Assembly: GCA_900552565.1 (NCBI GenBank)
Contig: USAK01000014.1
Span: 1 to 40,673, forward strand
Origin: an uncultured Selenomonas sp.
Lineage (GTDB): Bacteria; Bacillota; Negativicutes; Selenomonadales; Selenomonadaceae
DNA length: 40,673 nucleotides
Reading direction: 5' to 3'
Below, piece by piece: positions 7,273-16,360 of this stretch. Within the stretch, counting starts at the first letter, position 1, and every line of letters begins with the position of its first letter. A program made the position numbers and the translations under genes. A model generated the notes under the pieces. The model worked only from the letters and a program-made list of their open reading frames with translations. It did not search any database and was not told the DNA's origin.

Positions 7273-8538
7273 TCAGAGCGGCTGGCCTTCAACGCTCTCA
7301 TTATCTTTTTTGAGGACGATGAATGCATAGATGCTGGCCACGCAGACAATGCCGGAAATCACGAGGAACGTGCTCTGGTAGCCGATGTTGTCGTGCAGGG
7401 CGCCGAGCGGCGTCGAGAAGATGATCTGGCCGACCTGTGCGGCAATCTGGAAACCGACCATGTAAAGGGTTGTCGAGATGCGCGTATCGAAATGCAGCGT
7501 GAAATAACGGAAAACCGCGAGGATGAACAGGGCCGTTTCCGGTGCATGCAGCAGCTTGATGACGGCGACGCCGAGAGGATTCGTCACGAGGCCGCAGCCG
7601 CCGATACGGACAATCATGATGCAGCAGCCGAGCAGGATAGCCTTGCGCACGCCGATTTTGCGCATGAGGATTGGCACGAGGCCCATCATGAGGAATTCGA
7701 GGAAGACTTCAATAGAATTGAGCACGCCGTAAGCCTGCTGGCCTTCAGCCGGCGTTGCAAAAAAGCGCGTGAAGAATTCTGGGAACATCTGCTGGTCAAA
7801 GACCGTGTAGAACGTCCAGCTCATGACCACAAACACAATCATCTTCCAGACATCGAGAATCTTGAACACACCGAGAATCTCGCTGAACGAAGGCGTCTTG
7901 CTCTCTTTTTGCGTCTCTGCTTTGACTTCATACTGCTGGCAAAGCGCAGGGTCATTTTCCGGTTTCAGAGCTAAGAGCACGATGAGCTGTACAGCCGCGA
8001 CAGCCGAGCCTGTCCAGAAAATCAGATAAGGATTCATCGTGAAGAGAAAGCCCGCGCAGAGGGCGGAAACCGCGTAGCCAAAGGACCCCCAGGCTCTGGC
8101 CTGACCGTATTCAAACGAATAGCGGCGGCTGAGGCGCTCCGTGACAGCCTCAAAGACAGGGCAGGCCGCAAGGTACGACACGGCGAGGTAAATGGCGCCA
8201 ATCATCGCGCCGAGATAGAAGTTTGCCGCGAGCATCGGCACATAGACCCAAGTGAAGAACGGTCCGACAAACAGCTCGCAGACGACAAAGAATTTCAGCA
8301 GCGTCTTTTTCATGCCGAGCTTGTCCTGCAAAGAGCCATACACAAACATCAGCACGAGTGAGACCGCGCAGCCAAAGGAATAAATCGTACCGACCTGCAC
8401 GCCCGAAAAGCCCTGCTTTGTCGTCAGCCAAATCTGGAAGAACGACCACCAAATGCCCCAGCCGGCGAAGAATAACAGAATCTCAAGCGAACTCGTCCGG
8501 TAAAACGGATTGGCAAATGCCTTGAGCAGATTGCCCAT
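7273..8538 (-). CDS. cscB: MFS oligosaccharide:H+ symporter, LacY/CscB type (probable sucrose permease)
   Basis: 421 residues with 12 predicted membrane helices, belonging to the oligosaccharide:H+ symporter family. LacY-type functional residues are recognisable: Glu and Arg in FEAVTERLSRRYSFEYGQAR, the acidic residue in VFDQQMFPEFFTRFF (LacY Glu269 region), and the proton-coupling His-x-x-Glu pair in LLHAPETALF (LacY His322/Glu325), followed by the Arg/Asp-bearing FRYFTLHFDTRISTTLY. The substrate is assigned from context: the gene lies 65 bp downstream of a GH32 beta-fructosidase and shares its operon. With a symporter rather than a PTS, sucrose would enter unphosphorylated. Confidence 0.85.
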   Translation of the reverse strand: MGNLLKAFANPFYRTSSLEILLFFAGWGIWWSFFQIWLTTKQGFSGVQVGTIYSFGCAVSLVLMFVYGSLQDKLGMKKTLLKFFVVCELFVGPFFTWVYVPMLAANFYLGAMIGAIYLAVSYLAACPVFEAVTERLSRRYSFEYGQARAWGSFGYAVSALCAGFLFTMNPYLIFWTGSAVAAVQLIVLLALKPENDPALCQQYEVKAETQKESKTPSFSEILGVFKILDVWKMIVFVVMSWTFYTVFDQQMFPEFFTRFFATPAEGQQAYGVLNSIEVFLEFLMMGLVPILMRKIGVRKAILLGCCIMIVRIGGCGLVTNPLGVAVIKLLHAPETALFILAVFRYFTLHFDTRISTTLYMVGFQIAAQVGQIIFSTPLGALHDNIGYQSTFLVISGIVCVASIYAFIVLKKDNESVEGQPL

Positions 8539-8603
8539 GATATGTTTCCCCTTTCAGAAAATAATTCTTTAATCCCTGCCAACGCCTTCATCTCATCCTG
8601 CCC

Positions 8604-10085
8604 TCAGGCAAAAATCGAGGAAAGCTGATAGAATACACCATTCGTCATGCGCACGGAGCCTTCCTGCGGCTCGAGTACAATGACGCGTTCCTGCGTCTGC
8701 GGATAAAAACGCGTGCTCATGACAATCTCACCGTCGTTAATGAAAATCTCCAGCGAGGAACGGTCCTCATAGACGCGCACCGCAAGCTTCGTCTGACCGG
8801 CTGGCAGCTTGGCGAAGCGTTCTTCCCGACGGCCCGTCGAAGCCGATTTGCGTGAAAGCGTGACACTGCCGCTTTTCTTCTCAAAGCGGATGGCGACCTC
8901 GTCATCAAAGCCCGCGGCAAAATGCAGCGCGAGCCCCTCGGCCTCACTGAGGTCAAAGTCAGCCATGAGCTCGCCCGTTTCCTGCGACCATTCGTCAAAC
9001 GAAGTTTCTTCCGTCAAAACCATATCCGGCTCGGCAAAAGCCTTTTCGCGCAGCGCCGTCAATTCCTTGGCAGGCGGCGTCACGAGTCTGTCATGACGGT
9101 AATGGAGCTCGCGCGGCACGGTCATCTGACACGACCAGCCGTCGGCCTGTTCCGGCATGGCCGATTCCCACATCGCGAGCCAGCCGATCATCAGGCAGCG
9201 TCCATCGGGAGCCTGCATAACCTGCGGTGCGTAAAAATCAAAACCGTAGTCGAGCAGCTCAAAATCATCATGGTAGAAAATGCCCGACGTATAGTCCATC
9301 TTGCCGAGCATCGAAACGGACTGATGCAGATTGAGGTAGCGTCTGCCCTCCGGCTTGACGCCCTGCGGCGAGAGAATCAACGCCTCATGGCCGTCGAATT
9401 CCGCGAAGTTCGGGCATTCCCACATGAAGCCCTGATTGCCCTCGGCCTTGGCCATGACGTGCTTGAACTGCCAATGCTCAAGGTCTTCTGACGTAAAGAC
9501 GAGCACCTGTCCCGTTTCTTCAGGCGTCTGGGCACCGACAACCGCATAATAGAGGCCGTCATGCTGCCATACTTTCGGGTCACGGAAATGATGGTCCTCG
9601 CCTGTCGGCACACCCTCGGGAAACGTGATGACCGGATTGTGCTCATCCTTCGTAAAATGAACGCCATCCGTGCTGACCGCGAGATTCTGCGTCTCGATGC
9701 GGTCCGGCCTGCCCGGCTTCTTCAAAAGGTCAACATGACCCGTATAAAGAAGATAGAATCTGCCGTCTTTCTCAAGGCCGCAGCCCGAGAAACAGCCATC
9801 CGCGTCGTACGGATGGTCCGGGAAAAGCGCCACGGGCTGACGCTGCCAATGCACAAGGTCTCTGCTCGTCACATGGCCCCAATGCATCGGGCCCCATTTC
9901 GGCTCGTACGGATAATGCTGATAGAACAGATGATACTGCCCATTGAAATAAGCAAAGCCATTCGGGTCATTGCACCAGCCCACGCGCGGCGCAATATGGA
10001 AACGCGGATACCAGCGCTTGTTGACCTCGCCCTCATGCGCCGCGATAAATTCATCCGGCGTCAGCTGCTTCTTTTCCTCAGTCAT
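8604..10085 (-). CDS. GH32 beta-fructosidase (sucrose or sucrose-6-phosphate hydrolase)
   Basis: About 493 residues with the five-bladed GH32 catalytic domain and a C-terminal beta-sandwich. The three catalytic motifs are intact: WCNDPNG (nucleophile Asp40), FRDPK (Asp169, transition-state stabiliser) and WECPNF (acid/base Glu223). It cleaves the fructosyl bond of sucrose or fructans in the cytoplasm; no signal peptide is seen. I start at ATG 10083-10085 with GAGGTGA 5 bases upstream; the GTG at 10094 overlaps that site. Because the operon encodes a proton symporter rather than a PTS permease, free sucrose is the more likely substrate. Expression is probably controlled by the divergent LacI-type repressor through sites at 10119-10200. 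Confidence 0.9.
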   Translation of the reverse strand: MTEEKKQLTPDEFIAAHEGEVNKRWYPRFHIAPRVGWCNDPNGFAYFNGQYHLFYQHYPYEPKWGPMHWGHVTSRDLVHWQRQPVALFPDHPYDADGCFSGCGLEKDGRFYLLYTGHVDLLKKPGRPDRIETQNLAVSTDGVHFTKDEHNPVITFPEGVPTGEDHHFRDPKVWQHDGLYYAVVGAQTPEETGQVLVFTSEDLEHWQFKHVMAKAEGNQGFMWECPNFAEFDGHEALILSPQGVKPEGRRYLNLHQSVSMLGKMDYTSGIFYHDDFELLDYGFDFYAPQVMQAPDGRCLMIGWLAMWESAMPEQADGWSCQMTVPRELHYRHDRLVTPPAKELTALREKAFAEPDMVLTEETSFDEWSQETGELMADFDLSEAEGLALHFAAGFDDEVAIRFEKKSGSVTLSRKSASTGRREERFAKLPAGQTKLAVRVYEDRSSLEIFINDGEIVMSTRFYPQTQERVIVLEPQEGSVRMTNGVFYQLSSIFA

Positions 10086-10118
10086 CGATTTCACCTCATA
10101 TGATAGACCAGCGACTCT

Positions 10119-10138
10119 TTATCGAATCGGTTCGACAA
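10119..10138. promoter_or_regulatory. LacI-type operator 1
   Basis: The core TCGAATCGGTTCGA (10122-10135) is a near-palindrome close to the GH32 start. It shares the TCGAA-N4-TTCGA pattern with the site at 10181. Confidence 0.65.
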
Positions 10139-10150
10139 ATACGTTTTATA

Positions 10151-10170
10151 AAATCGAAGCGGTCTGACTT
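10151..10170. promoter_or_regulatory. Degenerate LacI-type operator 2
   Basis: TCGAAGCGGTCTGA (10154-10167) matches 11 of 14 bases of operator 1. Its centre lies 32 bp from operator 1 and 30 bp from operator 3, about three helical turns each way. Confidence 0.4.
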
Positions 10171-10180
10171 GTTTTCTTGA

Positions 10181-10200
10181 CTATCGAACCGTTTCGATAG
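10181..10200. promoter_or_regulatory. LacI-type operator 3, nearly perfect palindrome
   Basis: CTATCGAACCGTTTCGATAG is palindromic except around its centre, as expected for a LacI-family dimer site. It lies between the divergent sucrose genes and the repressor gene. Confidence 0.7.
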
Positions 10201-10362
10201 TTTGATTATATAGCGTTTGTATCATTTTGTCAATCATTTCATCGTTTTTATTTTTCTTGTCACTGTCCTTCTACTTATCTGAAAATAATTGCAACTATGC
10301 TTATGGTCCTTCCCTGCATTTTGTGATAGACTAAAATAAAACAAATGGAAAGGACTGCTTTC

Positions 10363-11337
10363 ATGGCCAAAATCAAGGACGTCGCTAAACTCGCCGGCGT
10401 CAGTACGAGCACCGTCTCCCTCGTACTCAACCATAAAGGCTACGTATCCGAAGCTACGCGGGCTAAAGTTGAGGCCGCTGTCGAAGCGCTTCATTACGTG
10501 CCGAGCGAGGTCGGACGCAACCTCTCATTGAACCGCACAAACCTCATCGGCGTCATCATCCCCGATGTCGCCCATCCCTTCTTCGCCGCCCTGCTGCACG
10601 AAATCGAGATTTCGCTTTACGACTACGGCTACAAGACGATGATCTGCTCGACCGAAGAAAAGAAAAACGCAGAGCTCGCCTTCCTCGACATGCTGCGCCG
10701 CCATACGATGGACGGTCTCATCATCGGCGCTCATGCCCTGCACATCGAAAATTATCAGCACATCAAACTGCCGGTCATCGCCTTTGACCGCTTTCTCTGC
10801 GATGAAATCCCGATTGTGCGCGCCGACCATCATCAAGGCGGCGAATTGGCCGCCAAGGCCCTGCTGCGCCGCCATCCCCATCACGTCGTCCAAATCGCCG
10901 GCGCTCCGACCGTCCATACGACGGCCCACGAGCACGAAGATATTTTTACGCGCTGCATCAAAGAAGCCGGCGTCCGGCTCGACTCCATCGTTATGCCGGC
11001 CAATGCCCTGCAGCCCAAGGACTTCGCCTTTGCCGCCCATGAGATTTTTGAACGCTATCCCGACGTCGATGCCATCTCAGGCACAGACCTTGGCGCCATC
11101 TGCTCCCTGCGCGAAGCCGTGCGCCGCGGACGCAAAGTCCCCGACGACCTCTCGATTGTCGCTTACGACGGCACGTACCTGACGCGGCTCGGCCCCCAGA
11201 CCTTCACAGCCGTCGTCCAGCCCATTCCCGCCCTCGGCCGTCTTGCCGCCAAGACCATGGTCCACCGCATCCGCCACGAGGCCCTGCCTGACCTGACGCC
11301 GCTGCCCATGGGCTTTCAAGAGGGCGAAACCTGCTGA
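10363..11337 (+). CDS. LacI-family repressor of the sucrose operon
   Basis: 324 residues. The N-terminal helix-turn-helix and hinge (IKDVAKLAGVSTSTVSLVLN, then RAKVEAAVEALHYVPSEVGR) lead into a periplasmic-binding-protein-like effector domain starting LIGVIIPDVAHPFFAALLHE. The C-terminal PMGFQEGETC is typical of sucrose and fructan repressors of the ScrR group. I start at the second ATG, with AAAGGA 8 bases upstream; the ATG at 10345 gives an MERTAF extension over that site. It is divergent from the symporter/GH32 operon, and three operator-like sites lie between them, so it probably represses that operon and perhaps itself. The inducer (sucrose, fructose or a phosphate) is unknown. Confidence 0.88.
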   Translation: MAKIKDVAKLAGVSTSTVSLVLNHKGYVSEATRAKVEAAVEALHYVPSEVGRNLSLNRTNLIGVIIPDVAHPFFAALLHEIEISLYDYGYKTMICSTEEKKNAELAFLDMLRRHTMDGLIIGAHALHIENYQHIKLPVIAFDRFLCDEIPIVRADHHQGGELAAKALLRRHPHHVVQIAGAPTVHTTAHEHEDIFTRCIKEAGVRLDSIVMPANALQPKDFAFAAHEIFERYPDVDAISGTDLGAICSLREAVRRGRKVPDDLSIVAYDGTYLTRLGPQTFTAVVQPIPALGRLAAKTMVHRIRHEALPDLTPLPMGFQEGETC

Positions 11338-11358
11338 AACGCAGCATAACCGCATACG

Positions 11359-11388
11359 AAAAGAGCACCTCAGCCGAGGTGCTCTTTT
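11359..11388. terminator. Bidirectional terminator between lacI-type gene and gyrA
   Basis: AAAAGAGCACCTC and GAGGTGCTCTTTT form a 13-bp stem with an AGCC loop in the 66-bp gap between convergent genes. Confidence 0.85.
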
Positions 11389-11403
11389 ATTATAGAAGCT
11401 TAT

Positions 11404-13830
11404 TTAGTTTTTCTGGTCCATGACTGCCATCGAAGCGACGATGTCATTTTCCGCCGTGCTCATGAGCTTGACGCCCTGCGTGTTGCGGCTGATGACCGAG
11501 ATTTCGTTGATTGGAGTGCGGATGACGAGGCCTTCCGTCGTGATGAGCATGAGCTCCTGTTCCGGATGGACGACGCGCAGGCCGATGACGTCACCGGTCT
11601 TTTCCGTGACCTTGAGGTTGATGAGGCCCTTGCCGCCGCGGTTCTGCGTGCGGTATTCGCTGGCTTCCGTGCGTTTGCCGTAGCCCTCGGCCGTGACTGT
11701 CAGGACTTCCGCATTCTGGGAAAGCGTGTCCATGCCGATGACTTCATCGCCGTCGTTGAGGCTGATGCCCTTGACGCCGCGGGCTGCGCGGCCCATCGAG
11801 CGAACATCTTCTTCGCCGAACACAATGGCCATGCCCCACTTCGTGCCGAGAATCATATCGCGCTCGCCGTCTGTAAATTTGACGCCGATGAGCTCATCAT
11901 CCTCGTCGAGGTTGATGGCATTGAGGCCGCCCTTATGCAGGTTCTTGAATTCGACGAGACTTGTCTTCTTGACAATGCCCTTCTTCGTAGCCATGAAGAG
12001 GTATGCATCCGGATTGAAGCCCTTGACCTGAATGACGGCCGTGATTTTCTCGTCCTTGTCGAGCTGCAGCAGGTTGATGATGGCCGTGCCCTTCGCCGTA
12101 CGGCTGGCCTCGGCAATCTCGTATGCCTTGAGATGGTAGACGCGGCCGCGGTTCGTGAAGAACAGAATCGTATGGTGCGTCGTCGTAATCAGGAGATTCT
12201 CGACAAAGTCCTTCTCCTTCGTCGGCATGCCCTTGATGCCCTTGCCCCCGCGGTTCTGGCGGCGGTACGTGTCAAGTGCGATGCGTTTGATGTAGTTGTT
12301 GTGCGTCAGCGTGATGACGACATCTTCCTCAGCGATGAGGTCTTCGACATCGATTTCGCTCGTGTCGACCGTCAGGCGCGTGCGGCGGGCATCGCCGAAC
12401 TTCTTCTTGACGTCCGTGAGCTCCGACTTGATGATGCCGAGGATGCGCGTTTCGTCTGCGAGGATGGCCTTGTACTCTTCAATCGCCTTCAAGACTTCCT
12501 GATACTCCTCTTCAATCTTCTCGCGTTCGAGGCCGGTCAGGCGCTGCAGACGCAGGTCGAGGATGGCCTGAGCCTGTTTCTCCGAGAGCTTGAAGCCCGT
12601 AATGAGGGCTGCACGTGCGATATCGGCCGTGCGGCTCTCGCGAATCGTCGTGATGACAGCATCGAGATGATCGAGGGCAATCGTCAGGCCTTCCAAGATG
12701 TGGGCACGGGCCTCGGCCTTCTTGAGGTCGTAGCGCGTGCGCCGCGTGATGACATCTTCCTGATGCTTGATATAATAATGAAGGATTTCCTTGAGATTCA
12801 GGATTTTCGGCTTGCCGTCGACGAGGGCGAGCATGATGACGCCGAAGCTGTCCTGCAGCTGCGTGTGCTTGTAGAGCTGATTGAGGATGACATTGGCGTT
12901 CGCGTCGCGGCGCAGGTCGATGACAATGCGCATGCCGCCGCGGTCCGACTCATCGTTGAGGGCCGTGATGCCTTCAATCTGCTTATCGCGCACGAGCTGA
13001 GCAATCTTTTCAACGAGGCGTGCCTTGTTGACCTGATACGGCAGCTCCGTGACAATGATGCGAGGCTTGCCGTTCGACAGCGTCTCGATGCGGGCATTCG
13101 CGCGCATCTTGATGACGCCGCGGCCCGTCGTATACGCCTGACGGATGCCTTCCTGACCAAGAATCAGGCCGGCCGTCGGGAAATCCGGTCCCTTGATGAC
13201 CTTCATGAGGTCCTCAATCGTTGCGTCCGGATGGTCGATGAGCATCAGCGTGCCGTCGATGACCTCGCACATATTGTGCGGCGGGATGTTCGTCGCCATG
13301 CCTACCGCGATGCCCGACGTGCCGTTGACGAGCAGCTGCGGGAATTTTGCCGGCAGCACCGTCGGCTCCTTCAAGGACTCATCATAGTTCGGTGCAAAAT
13401 CAACCGTATCCTTATCGATATCCTGCAGCATGAGTTCCGCAATCTTCGACATGCGGACCTCTGTATAACGCATGGCAGCCGCCGGGTCGCCATCGACCGA
13501 ACCAAAGTTGCCGTGGCCGTCCGCAAGCATATAGCGCATCGAGAAATCCTGCGCCATGCGCACAATCGCATCATATACAGAAGAATCGCCATGCGGATGA
13601 TATTTACCGAGGACTTCACCGACGATACGGGCCGATTTCTTATAAGGCTTGTTCGAGCCCATGCCCGCTTCCTGCATCGCGTAAAGGATGCGGCGGTGTA
13701 CTGGTTTTAAGCCGTCCCGGACATCCGGCAGAGCACGCGCGACGATGACACTCATAGCATAATCGATGTAGGAGTTCTTCATCTCGTGTTCCAGATTGAC
13801 CGGCACGATCTTTCCCTGACCAAAATCCAC
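11404..13830 (-). CDS. gyrA: DNA gyrase subunit A
   Basis: 808 residues, the usual length. GyrA is the breakage-reunion subunit of gyrase, which introduces negative supercoils with GyrB. The numbering follows E. coli closely: catalytic Tyr122 in AMRYTE, and the quinolone-determining segment [17 protein letters not shown] with Ser83 and Asp87 in their wild-type states. The C-terminal beta-pinwheel carries QNRGGKG, a GyrA-box-like motif, in the blade beginning [14 protein letters not shown] and again near the end. The start is GTG with GAGGTGA just upstream. Unlike many Firmicutes, gyrA is not adjacent to gyrB; about 6.8 kb of other genes separates them, although both point the same way. Confidence 0.97.
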   Translation of the reverse strand: MDFGQGKIVPVNLEHEMKNSYIDYAMSVIVARALPDVRDGLKPVHRRILYAMQEAGMGSNKPYKKSARIVGEVLGKYHPHGDSSVYDAIVRMAQDFSMRYMLADGHGNFGSVDGDPAAAMRYTEVRMSKIAELMLQDIDKDTVDFAPNYDESLKEPTVLPAKFPQLLVNGTSGIAVGMATNIPPHNMCEVIDGTLMLIDHPDATIEDLMKVIKGPDFPTAGLILGQEGIRQAYTTGRGVIKMRANARIETLSNGKPRIIVTELPYQVNKARLVEKIAQLVRDKQIEGITALNDESDRGGMRIVIDLRRDANANVILNQLYKHTQLQDSFGVIMLALVDGKPKILNLKEILHYYIKHQEDVITRRTRYDLKKAEARAHILEGLTIALDHLDAVITTIRESRTADIARAALITGFKLSEKQAQAILDLRLQRLTGLEREKIEEEYQEVLKAIEEYKAILADETRILGIIKSELTDVKKKFGDARRTRLTVDTSEIDVEDLIAEEDVVITLTHNNYIKRIALDTYRRQNRGGKGIKGMPTKEKDFVENLLITTTHHTILFFTNRGRVYHLKAYEIAEASRTAKGTAIINLLQLDKDEKITAVIQVKGFNPDAYLFMATKKGIVKKTSLVEFKNLHKGGLNAINLDEDDELIGVKFTDGERDMILGTKWGMAIVFGEEDVRSMGRAARGVKGISLNDGDEVIGMDTLSQNAEVLTVTAEGYGKRTEASEYRTQNRGGKGLINLKVTEKTGDVIGLRVVHPEQELMLITTEGLVIRTPINEISVISRNTQGVKLMSTAENDIVASMAVMDQKN

Positions 13831-13891
13831 AATCTCACCTCAAAATCTTAAAACAAAAAACTTGAATTCTAGCAAAATCATTTAGCATTTT

Positions 13892-13920
13892 ATTATACCA
13901 TTTCTGACAAAAAAAGTCCA
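13892..13920 (-). promoter_or_regulatory. gyrA promoter
   Basis: On the minus strand TGGACT (13915-13920), a 17-base spacer and a perfect TATAAT (13892-13897). The -35 box lies in the distal arm of the terminator of the upstream pga relic. Confidence 0.5.
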
Positions 13921-13954
13921 TCAACCCCCATATCATAAGGGCTGATGGACTTTT
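13912..13954 (-). terminator. Terminator of the former pga operon
   Basis: AAAAGTCCATCA and TGATGGACTTTT, with an inner CCC/GGG, form a long stem followed by T7 on the minus strand. It is intact although the genes before it are wrecked. Confidence 0.8.
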
Positions 13955-15376
13955 GCCTGTGGGGTTTGCGATGAGTTCTTCTCATCCGAAAGCATGCCAA
14001 TCCGGACAGGTTCCTTCCCCTCCGGCTGATCATAATAGATGCCATCCCGACAAAAGACATCCGCCCACTGGAACGGCGACTGCAGCATCTCCATGTCCTG
14101 TTCTTTCATGCCGTAAAGCCGGGCGACTTCCTTCAGGGACTGCCGCTTAAAGGCTTTGCGCCGGTCCCTGCCATGGTAGAGGAACCCGTTGTAATACTGC
14201 CAGCCGCTCAGGACCAGCAGGATGAGGATGCCCGCGAGGAACAAGCCTTCTACCGTGTGAATGGCCACGCTGCGGTAGCTCCCGATGATGATAACGGATA
14301 CCACGGCGTCCAGAAAAAGATTTTCCAGAGGCCGACATCGTAGCGCGAGTCGAGCAGCAGACTCACGAGCATCTGCAACAGACAGATGCTCGCGATAATC
14401 ATGCATTCCAGCCCCAACGCAGCCTCTGACGCCAGAGCCCTTTGAGCGTTTCCGGCACGAGCATCCAGCAAAGCATATTCGGCTCGTAGCGGATATCCCA
14501 GAAATGCGTCTCGAGACGCCAGGTCATCTCGATATCATCCGTGATGGCCGCTGGATTCCAAAGGCCCAGGACGCCTTCGGCCAGCGTATAGCGCCCGAGG
14601 TCGCGGAAAAGGTCCGCGGCTTTCGCCGTTGAAGTCTCATCGAACGGGCTCAGACGCTGGTACCAGCCAGCCTTGCCCGCAGGAGCGGCCTGCACGAGAT
14701 TGCTGCCGTCTTTTGCGAAAAATGTCTGGCAGGTCAGCGCCGGCAGCCACGCCACGACCTTGATGCTCTCCTGCTGCAGGGCATTGCAGACATCATTGAA
14801 CGCATCCGCTGCCATCAGCACCTGCTTATTATAGAAGTACACCTTGTCATAATTGCCGTCGCCATCGGGGTCTGCAAAAGCCTGCAGGGCCACGAGCGAA
14901 ATCTTGTTGTCCGTCAGCTTCTTGACCGTGATGTTATCGCCCATGATGATGCGGCGGGCATACGTCATATAGGAAGATTCTGCCTCATTGATGCCGCCGT
15001 CGAGCAGAAACGTCGCCTGCATGCCATGGGCCTTGGCAGCCCTGATCGACGCGCCCGAACACATGCCATACGGCCAGACCATGGCCTTGGCGGGATGGCC
15101 GAGGTTTTCCTCAAACAGCCGCTGCGTCTCTGCCATATCGTCATTGAGGCGTTTTTCGTACTCCTCGTCCGTCTCATAACGGCCGTTGAGGTACAGACGG
15201 TTCGCAGCGATGCCGCTCGCTCCGCCCTGCGGAGCAATGGCACGCTGCTTGTGCAGGGCGTGCGTATGCGAAACGGCAAAATAATCGCCCGCACGGTCTA
15301 CCTCATGGTAGCAGAGGATGGGCACCTGCGTCTTGGCAAGAGCCGGCACAGCAGACAAAGCAAAAGCATAGATAAA
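13933..15376 (-). pseudogene. Collapsed pgaB-pgaC-pgaD relic (poly-beta-1,6-GlcNAc synthesis)
   Basis: About 1.45 kb that should be about 3.5 kb. Reading 5' to 3' on the minus strand: part of a PgaB signal peptide and VPILCYHEV; a jump past the catalytic DDG region to SHTHALHK and MVWPYG of the deacetylase domain; a jump to the GH153-like domain with LQAFADPDGDGNYD and RLSPFD; then a jump into PgaC at AITDDIEMTWRLE and PETLKGLWRQRLRW. After that the frame breaks. LLQMLVSLLLDSRYD (PgaC C-terminus) continues in another frame, and a third change gives WQYYNGFLYHGRDRRKAF of PgaD. The first three joints are in frame, giving a 354-residue chimera open from 15463 to 14399. That ORF also reads backwards in time through the ppx terminator, so its start is an artefact. 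Confidence 0.85.
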
Positions 15377-15413
15377 AAAGAAACAGGCCTGTTCGTACAG
15401 ACCTGTTTCTTTT
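15371..15413 (-). terminator. Terminator of the ppx gene
   Basis: AAAAGAAACAGG and CCTGTTTCTTTT with inner CTGT/ACAG form a long stem with T6 on the minus strand, 13 bp past the ppx stop. Confidence 0.85.
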
Positions 15414-15425
15414 GGGAAATTACTG

Positions 15426-16334
15426 TTAATGAGCCAGGACTTCCGCGTAGATATACCCTTCACGCACGCCCGAATCGCTGTACGTGATGACCTTGCTGTG
15501 GAACCGCTCGGCGAGGACCTCCGCGATGATGAGTCCCGGAATGACCGTATGGATGCGGTCGGGCACAGTCTTCATCAGGATGGCAATCATGTCTTCATTG
15601 AGCCCATGCCCGCCGTCAAAACGCTGGATGATTTCCGGAATGCGGCTCGTCTTCATCTTGGTATTTTCAAACGGCTCGTCAAACAGCGCGTTGTAGAGAG
15701 CTGCTGCTCCCTTGAACGTGCCGCCGATGCCCGCAATCGAGGCCTCGCGCACACCGGCAAACGCTGTGGCCGAACGAATCGTCGCTTCAGCCTCCTCGCG
15801 CATCGCCTGACATTCTTCCTTCGTCGGCAGCATGCCATGGACGTATTTCGTGCGGAAGGCCAGCGAGCCAATGGGCAGACTGATTTTCTGCTCGATTTTG
15901 CCCGAGCTGTACGAGACGATTTCCGTGCTCGCCCCGCCGATGTCGATAAGCAGGCCCGCTTCCTCGCTGAGGTCATGTGTCGCCCCGATGAAGTCGTACG
16001 TCGCCTCTTCGTCGCCCGTAATCACGCGGATGGGCAGGCCCGTGAGCCGCTCAATCTCACCGACGGCCGCCTGACTGTTCTTTGCATTGCGCAGCGCCGC
16101 CGTCGTAAAGGCCACGACGTGCGTGATGTTGAACGCCAGCAGAAACGCCTTGAACTCCTGCAGAATTTCCACGGCCTTGTCGATGCCCTGCTGCTGCATG
16201 ACACCTTCCTTCAGATAGGCCGCGAGTCCGACTGTATGTTTCTTTTTCATCAGCATCTCGACATGCGCGCCCTCAATGCGGTAAATCGCCATGCGGACCG
16301 TGTTCGAGCCGATATCAATCATTCCATATAACAT
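15426..16334 (-). CDS. Ppx/GppA-family phosphatase (exopolyphosphatase or pppGpp hydrolase)
   Basis: About 302 residues of the ASKHA-fold Ppx/GppA family, which removes terminal phosphate from polyphosphate or converts pppGpp to ppGpp. Motifs: MIDIGSNTVRMAIY (phosphate-1 loop), FTTAALRNAKNSQ, the catalytic Glu in ITGDEEATYDFIGA, LLIDIGGASTEIV (phosphate-2) and GIGGTFKGAAAL. It is the short two-domain form without the C-terminal HD domain. I start at ATG 16332-16334 with AAGGGA 6 bases upstream; an earlier ATG at 16361 overlaps the stop of the upstream gene as TGATG. It is probably cotranscribed with that threonine synthase-like gene. Confidence 0.88.
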   Translation of the reverse strand: MLYGMIDIGSNTVRMAIYRIEGAHVEMLMKKKHTVGLAAYLKEGVMQQQGIDKAVEILQEFKAFLLAFNITHVVAFTTAALRNAKNSQAAVGEIERLTGLPIRVITGDEEATYDFIGATHDLSEEAGLLIDIGGASTEIVSYSSGKIEQKISLPIGSLAFRTKYVHGMLPTKEECQAMREEAEATIRSATAFAGVREASIAGIGGTFKGAAALYNALFDEPFENTKMKTSRIPEIIQRFDGGHGLNEDMIAILMKTVPDRIHTVIPGLIIAEVLAERFHSKVITYSDSGVREGYIYAEVLAH

Positions 16335-16360
16335 GTGTTTTCCCTTGCATCCTTCCGCCA

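Noticed and set aside
11566..13710. 714-residue ORF on the plus strand opposite gyrA
   Set aside because: It is a mirror of gyrA's codon usage in a GC-rich gene, with a low-complexity charged composition and no proper start.
14399..15463. Treating the 354-residue ORF as an intact polysaccharide deacetylase
   Set aside because: Its start reads through the ppx terminator, the catalytic DDG region is missing, and its end belongs to a glycosyltransferase.
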